Positions 29,196-37,347 of a stretch of 64,000 bases of DNA are shown piece by piece (the first letter of the stretch is position 1; the number at the start of each line of letters is the position of its first letter). Source of the DNA: Actinomycetes bacterium (GTDB lineage Bacteria; Actinomycetota; Actinomycetes; Propionibacteriales; Nocardioidaceae). The position numbers and the translations under genes were made by a program. The stretch spans positions 1 to 64,000 of the forward strand of contig JAEZEJ010000119.1 of the NCBI GenBank assembly GCA_023417775.1, read 5' to 3'. The notes under the pieces are model-generated. The model made no database searches and had not been told where the DNA came from. It saw only the letters and a program-made list of their open reading frames with translations.

Positions 29196-31841
29196 GTGTC
29201 AACCCAGAAGAGCAGCAGTTCAGCACGAACCGGAGACACTGCTGGCGCGCGCTGGGTTCGCGCGGCGCTGCAAGTCAACCCGTACGGGTACAAGGGAAAG
29301 AACGAGCCGGCCAAGGATTTCGCGTCCGAGCCTGTCTACAACAAAGCGCTGCTCGACGAGTGTGATGCGCTTGGGGTGCACATCATCGCTGTCACCGACC
29401 ATTGGTCTGTTGAGACCGCCGAAGGATTGATAGCGGCAGCTGCAGAACGGGGGATCGTCGCTCTACCGGGGTTTGAGGCGAACTCCCGAGAGGGGGTGCA
29501 CGTTCTCGTTATCTTCGAAGCGGGGACAAGCACTGCCGAAATCAACGCCGCAATCGGAATCTGCGGGTCCAGCCCCGGAGCGAGCGGCGCAGGCGACTGC
29601 GGGTATGCCGAGATCGTCGAGAAGATGAGCGAGCGCGGCGCCCTCGTCGTCCCCGCACATGTGAACGTCTCTCCTAGCGGGATGCTTGCACGGATGAGCG
29701 GACAGCCGCTTGAGAAAATGGTCACCCATCCGCATGTCCACGTCATCGGCGTGACGCCGGACGCTTCGGATGCGACGAACCAAGCCGCCGTAATTTCGAA
29801 TCGGAAGCCTTTCAAGCGCACGCACCCACTGGCGATCATTCACGCGGACGATGTGACGCGACCATCTGATCTAGCGAAACCGGGAGCGACGTCATGGTTC
29901 AAAGTGAGCAGTGAATGCCTGGAGAGCATCAAGCTGGCGGTACGAACCCCGGCCACCCGAGTGTCGCACGCGGACCCCGCCGCTTCACCCCGTGCGCAGA
30001 TCCGCGAAGTCTCGTGGACCGGAGGCTTTCTGGACAATGTGACAGTTCCGATCTCGGATGACCTTACGGCTCTCATCGGGGGCCGCGGGACAGGCAAGTC
30101 AACAGTAATTGAGAGCCTCCGGTTTGCCCTCGGGATCGATCCGATTGGTAAAGAAGCGATTGCTGATCACAAGGCGATCGTGAAAGATGTCTTGAAGTCG
30201 GGAACGATCGTCCGCGTCACGGTCGAGTCGCCTAAGCCCATGCCGCGCCGGTACACCATTGAGCGGGTCGTCAATCAACCTCCTCTTGTGAAAGACGCCA
30301 GTGGCACTGCGACCAATCAGCGGCCAGAGGACGTGATGCCCAAGGTCGAGATCTTTGGGCAACACGAACTAGCCGAGCTGGCCACAGATCCCGCGCGCGT
30401 AGCCACCATGCTCCAAAGATTCACGGGCTCGGACGGGCCGGACGCCGCGCATCAAGAGACACTGTCGTTGCTGCGCCAGAACAGGGAGGAACTCGGAAAG
30501 GCGGAGGAGGCCCTCGCGAGACTCGATGATGAGCTTTCCGTCATCCCTCGTCTGGAAGAGCAGATTCGGCAGTATGACACAACCGACGTGCCGACAAAGC
30601 TTACCAATCAGCAACGTATCGGCCAGGATGAAGCAGTCTTCACAGAAGCATCCGAGCGGATCGCAGAGGCCTCGAAGCGTCTCCGGGCGCTAACCGATCC
30701 GCAACTCGGAAACGACCTGACCGCAGCGTACGATTCCGTACAGGATTCGCCGCAGAAGACCCATCTGGAGCGGGCCACCTCGGCGACCGCCGAGCTGGGC
30801 AAGGTTGTCATTGCGCTGTCGGCTCAGGCTCAAGCCGCCATCACCACGGCTCAGAGTGCGGTCGCGGCAGCCAAGACGGACTGGGATGCTGCGGTGGGAG
30901 ACCAGCGGAACGAGTACAACGAGGTTCTCCGTCTCCTTCATGACCAGGGGCTAGAACCGGACAAGTACGTCGATACGAAGCGTGCCCTAGAGATGGCCAA
31001 GGCGAAGAAGCCGCGACGCAAGAAGCTCGCCAAGTCCATCGCGGACCTGATCAAGCGCCGGGGCACGCTCCTCGCCGACTTGCAGGATCACGAGAAGCGC
31101 CAGGCTGAGAAGCTTCACGACGCTGTCCGCGCGGCCAACTCGGCCACCGGTGGTGTTGTCATCGTGCAGCCTGTCCCTGCCCCAGAACGAGGCCACATCA
31201 AGAAGACCCTCGGCGATCACATCACCGGCGTGCGAACCAACATCACCGCCGCCATCGAATCTGAGGACTTCTCACCCCGCGCCTTCGTCTCAGCTGCCCG
31301 AGCCGGAGCGGATGAGCTCGTGAAGCACGGCATCAAGGGAGCACAGGCGCAAGCGCTGCTCAAAGCCGGCGAATCGCTGTTCCGTGAACTCGAAGAGCTC
31401 GCGGTGGGACTCGCCGTCGATGTCAAGCTTGACATCGGGTACGGCTCAGGCACGCGGGAGTACAGAAGCATGGGTCAGCTGTCGAAGGGGCAGAAGGCGA
31501 CAGCGCTGCTCCTGTTGCTGCTGAGCGGGTCGACGGCGCCTTTGATCATCGACCAGCCCGAAGACGACCTCGACAACAGGTTCGTTTATGACGGTGTTGT
31601 CACGAACCTCCGCGGGCTGAAGGGGAAGCGGCAGGTCATCACCAGCACCCACAACGCCAATGTTCCGGTTCTTGGGGACGCCGAGCTGATCGTCGCGCTG
31701 GAAGGTGACGGCCAGCACGGTTGGCCTACTCAGGGTGGGATCGGGTCGCTCGACGACAAGAAGATCAGATCACTGGCTGAGAACATCCTTGAAGGTGGCC
31801 CAGACGCTTTCAACGCCCGCCAGCATCTGTACGGCTTCTAG
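29196..31841 (+). CDS. TrlF-like protein: PHP-type domain fused to an SMC-like ATPase
   Basis: 881 residues. Residues 20-260 form a PHP-like domain: TDH (67-69), PGFE (91-94), VHVLVI (101-106) and PAH (153-155) are kept, but the first metal motif HxH is replaced by Q26-V-N28. An SMC-type ATPase follows: Walker A GGRGTGKS (295-302), a long coiled coil (about 400-650), signature LSKGQKATALL and Walker B IIDQPEDDLDN near 784. TrlF-family proteins occur in defence islands. GTG 29196 has AGGAG five bases upstream. It is probably cotranscribed with the methyltransferase gene. Confidence 0.82.
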   Translation: MSTQKSSSSARTGDTAGARWVRAALQVNPYGYKGKNEPAKDFASEPVYNKALLDECDALGVHIIAVTDHWSVETAEGLIAAAAERGIVALPGFEANSREGVHVLVIFEAGTSTAEINAAIGICGSSPGASGAGDCGYAEIVEKMSERGALVVPAHVNVSPSGMLARMSGQPLEKMVTHPHVHVIGVTPDASDATNQAAVISNRKPFKRTHPLAIIHADDVTRPSDLAKPGATSWFKVSSECLESIKLAVRTPATRVSHADPAASPRAQIREVSWTGGFLDNVTVPISDDLTALIGGRGTGKSTVIESLRFALGIDPIGKEAIADHKAIVKDVLKSGTIVRVTVESPKPMPRRYTIERVVNQPPLVKDASGTATNQRPEDVMPKVEIFGQHELAELATDPARVATMLQRFTGSDGPDAAHQETLSLLRQNREELGKAEEALARLDDELSVIPRLEEQIRQYDTTDVPTKLTNQQRIGQDEAVFTEASERIAEASKRLRALTDPQLGNDLTAAYDSVQDSPQKTHLERATSATAELGKVVIALSAQAQAAITTAQSAVAAAKTDWDAAVGDQRNEYNEVLRLLHDQGLEPDKYVDTKRALEMAKAKKPRRKKLAKSIADLIKRRGTLLADLQDHEKRQAEKLHDAVRAANSATGGVVIVQPVPAPERGHIKKTLGDHITGVRTNITAAIESEDFSPRAFVSAARAGADELVKHGIKGAQAQALLKAGESLFRELEELAVGLAVDVKLDIGYGSGTREYRSMGQLSKGQKATALLLLLLSGSTAPLIIDQPEDDLDNRFVYDGVVTNLRGLKGKRQVITSTHNANVPVLGDAELIVALEGDGQHGWPTQGGIGSLDDKKIRSLAENILEGGPDAFNARQHLYGF

Positions 31842-31950
31842 TTGGCGTCCGAGGACGCCCGGTCAGCGAACGAAGAAGCTTCCAGAAGCGAGTAACGCCG
31901 ACCGGGTGGAAGGTGCCGAGACTCAGAGGATGACAGTCCACGTGGACGGA

Positions 31951-33051
31951 TTAGTGCCCAAGACCGCCGAGAAGGCGACGCGCCAAGAACGTGGCGATCT
32001 CTGGAGCTCCGAGACTGAGCGCGGCGCTTGAGACTGACTCATCAGGTGTGATGCGGATGGGCTGATCGTTGCCGAGCCCGAAAGATGTCGCAGAGTTGGA
32101 ACCGACGCTGATCATCATTGACCCTGCCAGTCCGACGCTGATCGCGAATCGATCCCCGGTCAGAACGTTGAGTGCACCGGCTAGTCGGAGCTGATCAGTG
32201 ATAATGGACGTGACGACATCTTCGTTGACATGCGCGCCGATCTGAGCGCGTGGCAGCGTGGTCCATACTGACACCTGGCCGCTTCTTGCTATGCGAACTC
32301 CGCGAAACTGCGCCGGGGCATCACGACCGTGGATTGGCCGATCTTGTTCAGGCACCGCGATGGTGACGTGCTCGTCAGCGGTGATGGGTTCGACGCCCGC
32401 AGCCATCGGGACAGCCCCGAACGTGCGCAGTGAACCGATGAGCGCATCAGGGAGAAGATGGATCTGGCGACTGGACCAAGGGCTGCCGTCAAGAGGGACG
32501 ACGTGTAGCTCGACGTATGTGCTCTCGTGACCGTGTCCCCAGGCGGATCCCGTGTCCCACTCGTCCTTCCAGACCACCGCGGGCGGCGTGGACAGAGGCT
32601 CATACGTGAGCGGCGAAGGCACACTTTCAAGCCGTCGGATAGCGGACGTCACCTTGGTAAGCAGATCGGGAACGTCGGCGTAGTCATCCCAGAACGCACC
32701 GCGTGCATAGTCACCGACCTGGCTGATGAAAGCAGCCTGGTCAGGATCTGGCGAGATGCCTTGCTTGCGGAACACGACAGTATCGGTGCCCTTGCGACGT
32801 GCCTCGATAAGTTCGTCGTGAGTGGCAGATTGGTCGGTCTCAGGGAACCTGTAGCCATAGTGAGGCCCGAGCAGGAGCAGGTACACGTCACTGCTGGCTA
32901 CTCCGTCGAGGCACGACTCGCGGGAGGGGTCGAGCTGAGCGCCGAAGTCCTCGAACACGACCGGTTCGTGACCGAGCGCACGGATCAGACCAGGTAGGGC
33001 TCGACGCTCCTCCTCAAGGCCTCGCTTTACGCTACTCACAAAGATCCGCAC
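31951..33051 (-). CDS. DUF4062 protein (TIR/SEFIR-like N-terminal domain)
   Basis: 366 residues. The N terminus VRIFVSSVKRGLEEERRALPGL, then EPVVFEDFG, DVYLLLLGPHYG and THDELIEARR, is DUF4062, a Rossmann-like domain seen at the N termini of STAND and immune proteins. The C-terminal 220 residues are strand-rich and unrecognised, perhaps a sensor. No P-loop is visible. The GTG start at 33051 fits the family N terminus; ATG 33114 would add 21 residues. It converges on the TrlF-like gene, and a stand-alone defence role is inferred from the island context. Confidence 0.75.
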   Translation of the reverse strand: MRIFVSSVKRGLEEERRALPGLIRALGHEPVVFEDFGAQLDPSRESCLDGVASSDVYLLLLGPHYGYRFPETDQSATHDELIEARRKGTDTVVFRKQGISPDPDQAAFISQVGDYARGAFWDDYADVPDLLTKVTSAIRRLESVPSPLTYEPLSTPPAVVWKDEWDTGSAWGHGHESTYVELHVVPLDGSPWSSRQIHLLPDALIGSLRTFGAVPMAAGVEPITADEHVTIAVPEQDRPIHGRDAPAQFRGVRIARSGQVSVWTTLPRAQIGAHVNEDVVTSIITDQLRLAGALNVLTGDRFAISVGLAGSMMISVGSNSATSFGLGNDQPIRITPDESVSSAALSLGAPEIATFLARRLLGGLGH

Positions 33052-33278
33052 GACACCAGAATGCCAGCCCAGTCGCGATGTCGGAGGCAACGGCGCGCCA
33101 GCACAGTTGGCCATATTGCGACGGCGATCGAGACTCAGTGCGCCGCCCACCGCGTCAGCGGCGCGACGTGCATCGTCGCCTGCCAAGGCGACGGGCTTCT
33201 CTTGTGTCCGGCCTGACTCTGACGACTCGCGGGCTGCAGAGCCTGCTCGGCAAGGCATGCTCGTGCCAAGATTAGGCG

Positions 33279-33488
33279 ATGATCAGTCCTGGAGATCGTG
33301 TGGTCGCGCATAAGGTGTCATTTCACGGCCGAGTGCTCGGACGCCACGGAAGTACCTCGGCCGGCAGCGGGTTCGAGTACCGGTCGTTGCCTGAGAACCT
33401 CAACGTCGCTGTTTTCGCGGTCTTGAATGATGACACAGGAGAGATCCGATACTTCACGGCCGATGCGATCGAAGCGGCGAACGATTGA
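33279..33488 (+). CDS. small island protein of unknown function
   Basis: 69 residues starting MISPGDRVVAHKVSFHGRVLG, with a strand-rich pattern that could be an SH3- or KOW-like barrel. No family is recognised. It is divergent from the DUF4062 gene and is the last gene before the right att repeat. A CAAGAT box (33267-33272) ends six bases before the ATG, which would make it leaderless. Confidence 0.5.
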   Translation: MISPGDRVVAHKVSFHGRVLGRHGSTSAGSGFEYRSLPENLNVAVFAVLNDDTGEIRYFTADAIEAAND

Positions 33489-33649
33489 AGGTCCACTCGT
33501 CACTCGTCCGGACCGGACCTGGAGGCCTCGGCGGAGTGGACCAATGAGGTGACCAACGGCCCGAAATATCTGCAAACTGGGATGCGCACCGCGCCGCGGT
33601 GAAACACAAAAGCCCAGGTCAAGAGGGGTAGGGGCACCGATCCCGGCAC

Positions 33650-33692
33650 CTGGGGGTCAAGGGGTCGCAGGTTCAAATCCTGTCAGCCCGAC
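33650..33692 (+). repeat. island attachment repeat, distal copy (att)
   Basis: Identical over 43 bases to the tRNA-Pro 3' half at 24734-24776, but without the 5' half of a tRNA, so it is not a working tRNA gene. It marks the right border of the island. The preceding stretch (33489-33649) holds only a 9-bp inverted repeat GGTCCACTC / GAGTGGACC (33490-33498, 33534-33542). Confidence 0.88.
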
Positions 33693-33697
33693 GTATC

Positions 33698-33730
33698 TGC
33701 CCTGGTGAGAGAAGCTTTCTTGCCAGGGCA
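33698..33730 (+). terminator. hairpin beyond the right att repeat
   Basis: TGCCCTGG (33698-33705) pairs with CCAGGGCA (33723-33730) five bases after the att repeat, placed as the tRNA terminator was before integration. No T run follows. Confidence 0.5.
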
Positions 33731-33733
33731 TCG

Positions 33734-34045
33734 TCATTTCACGAAGGGGCGAGCGGGGCCCGCCGCGTTTCTGTGACACAGCCCCGACGGAGATGGCCAG
33801 AAGGTTATGTTCCTGTAGTTATAAGGCGGGTCGGTGCGCTCCAAGTCGAAGGGTCCTGCCCGGACGCCGTTTTCGGCGACGTCGATGGCGACGAGGTGCA
33901 GACCGGCGTTGCGAACGCAGGCCGGAGCCATCTCGAGGCTCGTCGCCGGGAGATCGGGTCCTCGTCGAGTGCGTCGGGTGCGGCGGCGTACCGCTGCGCG
34001 AAGTCGCCGTGTCCCGAATTCGACCGATGTGCTCGTCTCGGACGG
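33734..34045 (-). pseudogene. frameshifted gene remnant beside the right island border
   Basis: On the minus strand two adjoining frames read gene-like peptides: GHGDFAQRYAAAPDALDEDP (from about 34015) and, one frame over from about 33934, MAPACVRNAGLHLVAIDV then AGPFDLERTDPPYNYRNITFW. They join if one base is gained or lost near 33940. I do not recognise the family. No intact gene is supported between 33489 and 34152. Confidence 0.35.
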
Positions 34046-34152
34046 ATCCGGGCCACACTCGCTGCACGAACTCGGCGGCAGCCGACGCGTAGAATCGAAC
34101 CGAGAACACTGGGCCGGACGCCCAGCTCAAGTTGCACGGAGTGGAAGCACTG

Positions 34153-34656
34153 ATGGCGGTTCCCGGTACGAAAGAAGACCTTCTCGCTGCCATCGAGAAG
34201 ACCTTCACGCGACTGGAGAAGGATCTCGATCGCGTTCCCGTCGACGAAACCCGGAAGCCGGTCCTCGAAGGTCACGTCAAGGGGACCATGATGAGCCCCG
34301 CGGACCTGGTGGCCTATCTCATCGGGTGGAACGAGCAGGTCCTGACCTGGCACCTACGCCGTAGGGAGGGACTGCCTGACGAGCTGCCCGCCCCCGGGGT
34401 CAGATGGAACGAGCTCGGTCTCCTCGCCCAGCGCTACTACTCTGAGCACACCTCTGACTCGTGGGGGAGCCTGCGTGCTCAGCTCGCCGAGGCCAAGGGC
34501 AGGATCGTCGCGCTGATCAACAGCTACTCGGACGACGACCTCTACGGCGAACCCTGGTACGGCAAATGGACCATGGGCCGCATGATCTCGTTCAACACAT
34601 CATCGCCCTATGTCAATGCCAGAGGCCGCATCAGAGCCTGGCTCCGTACCCTCTGA
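34153..34656 (+). CDS. ClbS/DfsB family four-helix protein
   Basis: 167 residues. MAVPGTKEDLLAAIEKTFTRLEKDL, VKGTMMSPADLVAYLIGWNEQVLTWH and the C-terminal RMISFNTSSPYVNARGRIRAWLR match the ClbS/DfsB family, named for colibactin self-protection and related to DinB-type helical bundles. Most members have no proven substrate. ATG 34153 is preceded by GTGGAAG, and TAGAAT at 34090-34095 is a likely -10. It lies just outside the island. Confidence 0.82.
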   Translation: MAVPGTKEDLLAAIEKTFTRLEKDLDRVPVDETRKPVLEGHVKGTMMSPADLVAYLIGWNEQVLTWHLRRREGLPDELPAPGVRWNELGLLAQRYYSEHTSDSWGSLRAQLAEAKGRIVALINSYSDDDLYGEPWYGKWTMGRMISFNTSSPYVNARGRIRAWLRTL

Positions 34657-34780
34657 AGTCGCGGAGAACGAGTCGCTGCTGTCAGGGCTCGAGGATCACC
34701 CCGTCGAGGCGCTGATCGCATCCGACCGTCGGCGTCACCCTTGGAGCGAAGAAGCCCCGGTCTGCGGGAGAATCGGTCCC

Positions 34781-35266
34781 GTGGGCGAATTCGGGTTCTC
34801 TGTCATCGGGGCAGCGTTCCTGGTCGTGCTCCTCGCACCGACCTGGTGGTGGGCATCGCGCGGTCGGCCAGTCGGATACGACCCGCCCAGCGAGCCACGG
34901 GCGCTCGGGATCGTCGAGCGATGCGGCCAGGTACTCACCAGCGCAACGGCGCTGACCTTCGCCGGTACTCACCTGCGGCCCTTCTCGGCCTGGTCATGGT
35001 GGCTCATCGCCGCCATCGTCCTGATGGTCGCGTACCTGGTGTGCTGGCTGCGCTACGGTCGCAGCGCTCGGACGATCGTCGACTTCTACCGACGGCTAGG
35101 CCCGGTGCCGGTGCCACTGGCCACGCTGCCCGTGGCAGCGTTCATGTCGCTCGGCGTCTACGCCGGCGCATGGCCGCTGATCGTCGCCTCCGCGGTTCTC
35201 GGCGTGGGGCATATCAGCATCCACCTGCGCCATCTCTCGGCCCTCCGTGCTGCGAGCGGTCGCTGA
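34781..35266 (+). CDS. small integral membrane protein
   Basis: 161 residues with about four hydrophobic segments: GFSVIGAAFLVVLLAPTWWW, SWWLIAAIVLMVAYLVCWL, ATLPVAAFMSLGVYAGAW and PLIVASAVLGVGHISIH. No family is recognised. Start GTG 34781 is the first in frame with the first membrane helix; GAGAAT, seven bases before it, may be a leaderless-type -10. The next gene starts 14 bases after its stop with its own promoter. Confidence 0.6.
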   Translation: MGEFGFSVIGAAFLVVLLAPTWWWASRGRPVGYDPPSEPRALGIVERCGQVLTSATALTFAGTHLRPFSAWSWWLIAAIVLMVAYLVCWLRYGRSARTIVDFYRRLGPVPVPLATLPVAAFMSLGVYAGAWPLIVASAVLGVGHISIHLRHLSALRAASGR

Positions 35267-35280
35267 CTAGACTCCTCCAC

Positions 35281-35925
35281 GTGCGACGGGGACGACTACT
35301 GACGACTGCTCTCATCCTTGCGGCGACCGCGCTGCTGGCCGGATGCACCTCCGACGGCGGGGGTGATCCGAACGATGTCTCGGGCATCCCGGCGGACTGG
35401 CTCACGTCCACCGAGGAAGGGTGGCCCTCCTCGAAGGCCCACGGCGGCGGCGTACCCGTCCTCTCGAGGAAACCCTGCCTGCTGACCGATCGTGCTCCGC
35501 AGGTCCTCGACGGCGATGCCGATTTCACCGACACCGGATGGGGTGGCTACGGCACCGGTCCCGACGGCTACCGCTACATCTGCAATCTCTGGAAGCGCGG
35601 CTCCTATGCCGGTGACCTGCAGGTGCTCCGTCCGGGCGCCGCCAGCGACGCGGCCACGACGGTCGATCAGTTCCGCACGCAGAAGAGCTCGGCCGTTCAG
35701 GAGAACTCCGTGGAGAAGGTGACCTCCGGACAACTGGAGATGCTGGTGCTCACTCGCTGGTATCCCACCAACCCGCAGGGCATGTACCAGGCGCTCTACT
35801 TCGACGAAGCAGCCGACGCCCTCGTCTCCTTGGAGATCAACTCGCTCGACGAGGACGACTTCGACACCCTCACCCCGCAGGATGTCGCCGATGCGCTCGT
35901 CGAGACCATGGCCGCGGCCTCGTGA
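35281..35925 (+). CDS. secreted lipoprotein of unknown function
   Basis: 214 residues. A type II signal peptide (RRGRLLTTALILAATALLAGC, lipidated C22) precedes a Gly/Asp-rich linker and a domain with two conserved-looking cysteines (KPCLLTDRAPQVL, RYICNLWKRG). The general layout is like mycobacterial DUF-type lipoproteins, but no family is certain. TAGACT (35268-35273) ends seven bases before GTG 35281, so it is probably leaderless. Confidence 0.7.
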   Translation: MRRGRLLTTALILAATALLAGCTSDGGGDPNDVSGIPADWLTSTEEGWPSSKAHGGGVPVLSRKPCLLTDRAPQVLDGDADFTDTGWGGYGTGPDGYRYICNLWKRGSYAGDLQVLRPGAASDAATTVDQFRTQKSSAVQENSVEKVTSGQLEMLVLTRWYPTNPQGMYQALYFDEAADALVSLEINSLDEDDFDTLTPQDVADALVETMAAAS

Positions 35926-35982
35926 CCGTGGGTGCTCGCGACACGTGAGGACCGCGCGCCTTCACTAAATCGTTGAACTGCG

Positions 35983-35995
35983 ATAGCATCGCTAT
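35983..35995. promoter_or_regulatory. ArsR operator overlapping a leaderless -10
   Basis: ATAGC-ATC-GCTAT is a palindrome touching the start codon, nested with GCGAT-AGC-ATCGC (35980-35992). TAGCAT (35984-35989) inside it is a -10 that ends six bases before ATG 35996, so repressor and polymerase would compete. Confidence 0.6.
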
Positions 35996-36376
35996 ATGAC
36001 GATGAATGTGCAGGAGGATCGGAGCTTGGACGCGCGGGCGACGGCCGCCTACGCGCATCTGTTCCAGGCGCTGGCCGATCCGACACGACTGTCGATCGTG
36101 CAGCATCTGACCTTCGGCGAGCACCGCGTGCGCGACCTGGTCGACCACCTCTCGCTGGCCCAGTCGACGGTGAGCAAGCATGTGGGCTTCCTGCTCGAAT
36201 GCGGGCTCGTGCAGCTGCGTCCCGAGGGGCGCGCGAGCTGGTACTCGCTCGCGGACCCGTCCCGGCTCCGAGCGGTCATCGCCGCCGCGGAGGACCTGCT
36301 GGGAGCCACCGGCACCCAAGCCGTCCTCTGCATGCATCTGCGTCCCCACGACCACCCGGGAACGGAGAGGCACTAG
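35996..36376 (+). CDS. ArsR/SmtB family metal-responsive regulator
   Basis: 126 residues. A winged HTH (LFQALADPTRLSIVQHLTFGEHRVRDLVDHLSLAQSTVSKHVGFLLECGLV) is followed by the wing and a C-terminal tail CMHLRPHDHPGTERH, rich in Cys and His and likely to bind Zn, Cd, Co or Ni. It lies two bases before the CDF exporter gene and carries its own palindromic operator, so it should repress both until metal binds. A single Cys in the recognition helix (LLECGL) sets it apart from CmtR in this window. Confidence 0.85.
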   Translation: MTMNVQEDRSLDARATAAYAHLFQALADPTRLSIVQHLTFGEHRVRDLVDHLSLAQSTVSKHVGFLLECGLVQLRPEGRASWYSLADPSRLRAVIAAAEDLLGATGTQAVLCMHLRPHDHPGTERH

Positions 36377-36378
36377 GC

Positions 36379-37320
36379 ATGGGTGCAGGACACAGTCACG
36401 GACCCGCGGCGGACGAGACCGGACATCCCGGGGACTTCCGCAAGAAGCTCTGGATCGCCTTCTCGATCACGGCGGTGATCGTCATCGCCCAAGCGGTCGG
36501 CTCCGTCATCACCGGAAGCCTCGCGCTCCTCACCGACACCGTCCACGCCATCACCGACGCCTCGGGTCTGCTGGTGGCGCTCATCGCGGCGACCCTGGTG
36601 CTCAAACCCACGACCTCGCGACGCACGTGGGGCTTCCGGCGCATCGAGGTGATCGTCGCCCTCGGCCAGTCGACCCTGCTGCTCGTCATCGGCGGCTACG
36701 CCGCCTTCGAGGGGATCCGGCGCCTGTTCGAGCCGCCGGAGGTGCCGGCGGGAGAACTGCTCGTCTTCGGCGTCATCGGCCTGCTCGCCAATATCGTCGC
36801 CATCGGCCTCCTCGCCTCGAGCCGCAGCGCGAACTTCAACATGCGCGCGGCCTTCCTCGAAGTCCTCAACGACGCGCTGGGCTCGCTCGGCGTCATCATC
36901 GCCGCCATCGTCATCGCGACCACCGGCTTCCTGCAGGCCGACGCCATCGCCGGCCTCCTCATCGCCGCGCTCATCGTCCCCCGGGCCTTCACCTTGATGC
37001 GCGAGACGACGAGCGTCCTGATGGAGTTCACCCCGGAGGGACTCGACCTCGATGAGGTGCGCTCCCACATGCTGAGCCTCGATCACGTCACCGACGTGCA
37101 CGACCTGCACGCGTCCACCGTCGCGACGGGCCTGCCGACCGTGACGGCGCACGTGGTGGTCGAGGACGAGTGCTTCACCGACGGCCACGCGGCCGAGACG
37201 CTCCGGGCGATCAAGGACTGCGTCGCCGAGCACTTCGAGATCTCCGTGCAGCACTCGACCTTCCAGATCGAGACCCGGGAGATCGCCGAGCACGAGCCCA
37301 GTGCGGCCAAGCACGGATAG
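36379..37320 (+). CDS. cation diffusion facilitator (CDF) metal exporter
   Basis: 313 residues. The N terminus is His-rich (MGAGHSHGPAADETGH). Six membrane helices follow; helix 2 has the metal site H56-x3-D60 (TDTVHAITDASG) and helix 5 reads LEVLNDALGS, where Glu takes the place of the usual His of HxxxD. The C-terminal cytoplasmic domain is normal (VTDVHDLHASTVATGLPTVTAHVV). It exports Zn or a similar divalent metal by proton exchange, under the ArsR gene upstream. GGAGAGG precedes the start. Confidence 0.88.
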   Translation: MGAGHSHGPAADETGHPGDFRKKLWIAFSITAVIVIAQAVGSVITGSLALLTDTVHAITDASGLLVALIAATLVLKPTTSRRTWGFRRIEVIVALGQSTLLLVIGGYAAFEGIRRLFEPPEVPAGELLVFGVIGLLANIVAIGLLASSRSANFNMRAAFLEVLNDALGSLGVIIAAIVIATTGFLQADAIAGLLIAALIVPRAFTLMRETTSVLMEFTPEGLDLDEVRSHMLSLDHVTDVHDLHASTVATGLPTVTAHVVVEDECFTDGHAAETLRAIKDCVAEHFEISVQHSTFQIETREIAEHEPSAAKHG

Positions 37321-37347
37321 GGTCGGCGGCCGCGGACAGGCCTCCGA

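Noticed and set aside
33650..33692. second tRNA-Pro gene
   Set aside because: Only the 3' half is present; there is no acceptor 5' strand or D arm. It is an attachment-site duplication.
33773..34153. plus-strand 126-residue ORF before the ClbS-like gene
   Set aside because: Arg/Ser/Ala-rich composition with no motif or ribosome site; the minus strand shows better gene-like peptides.
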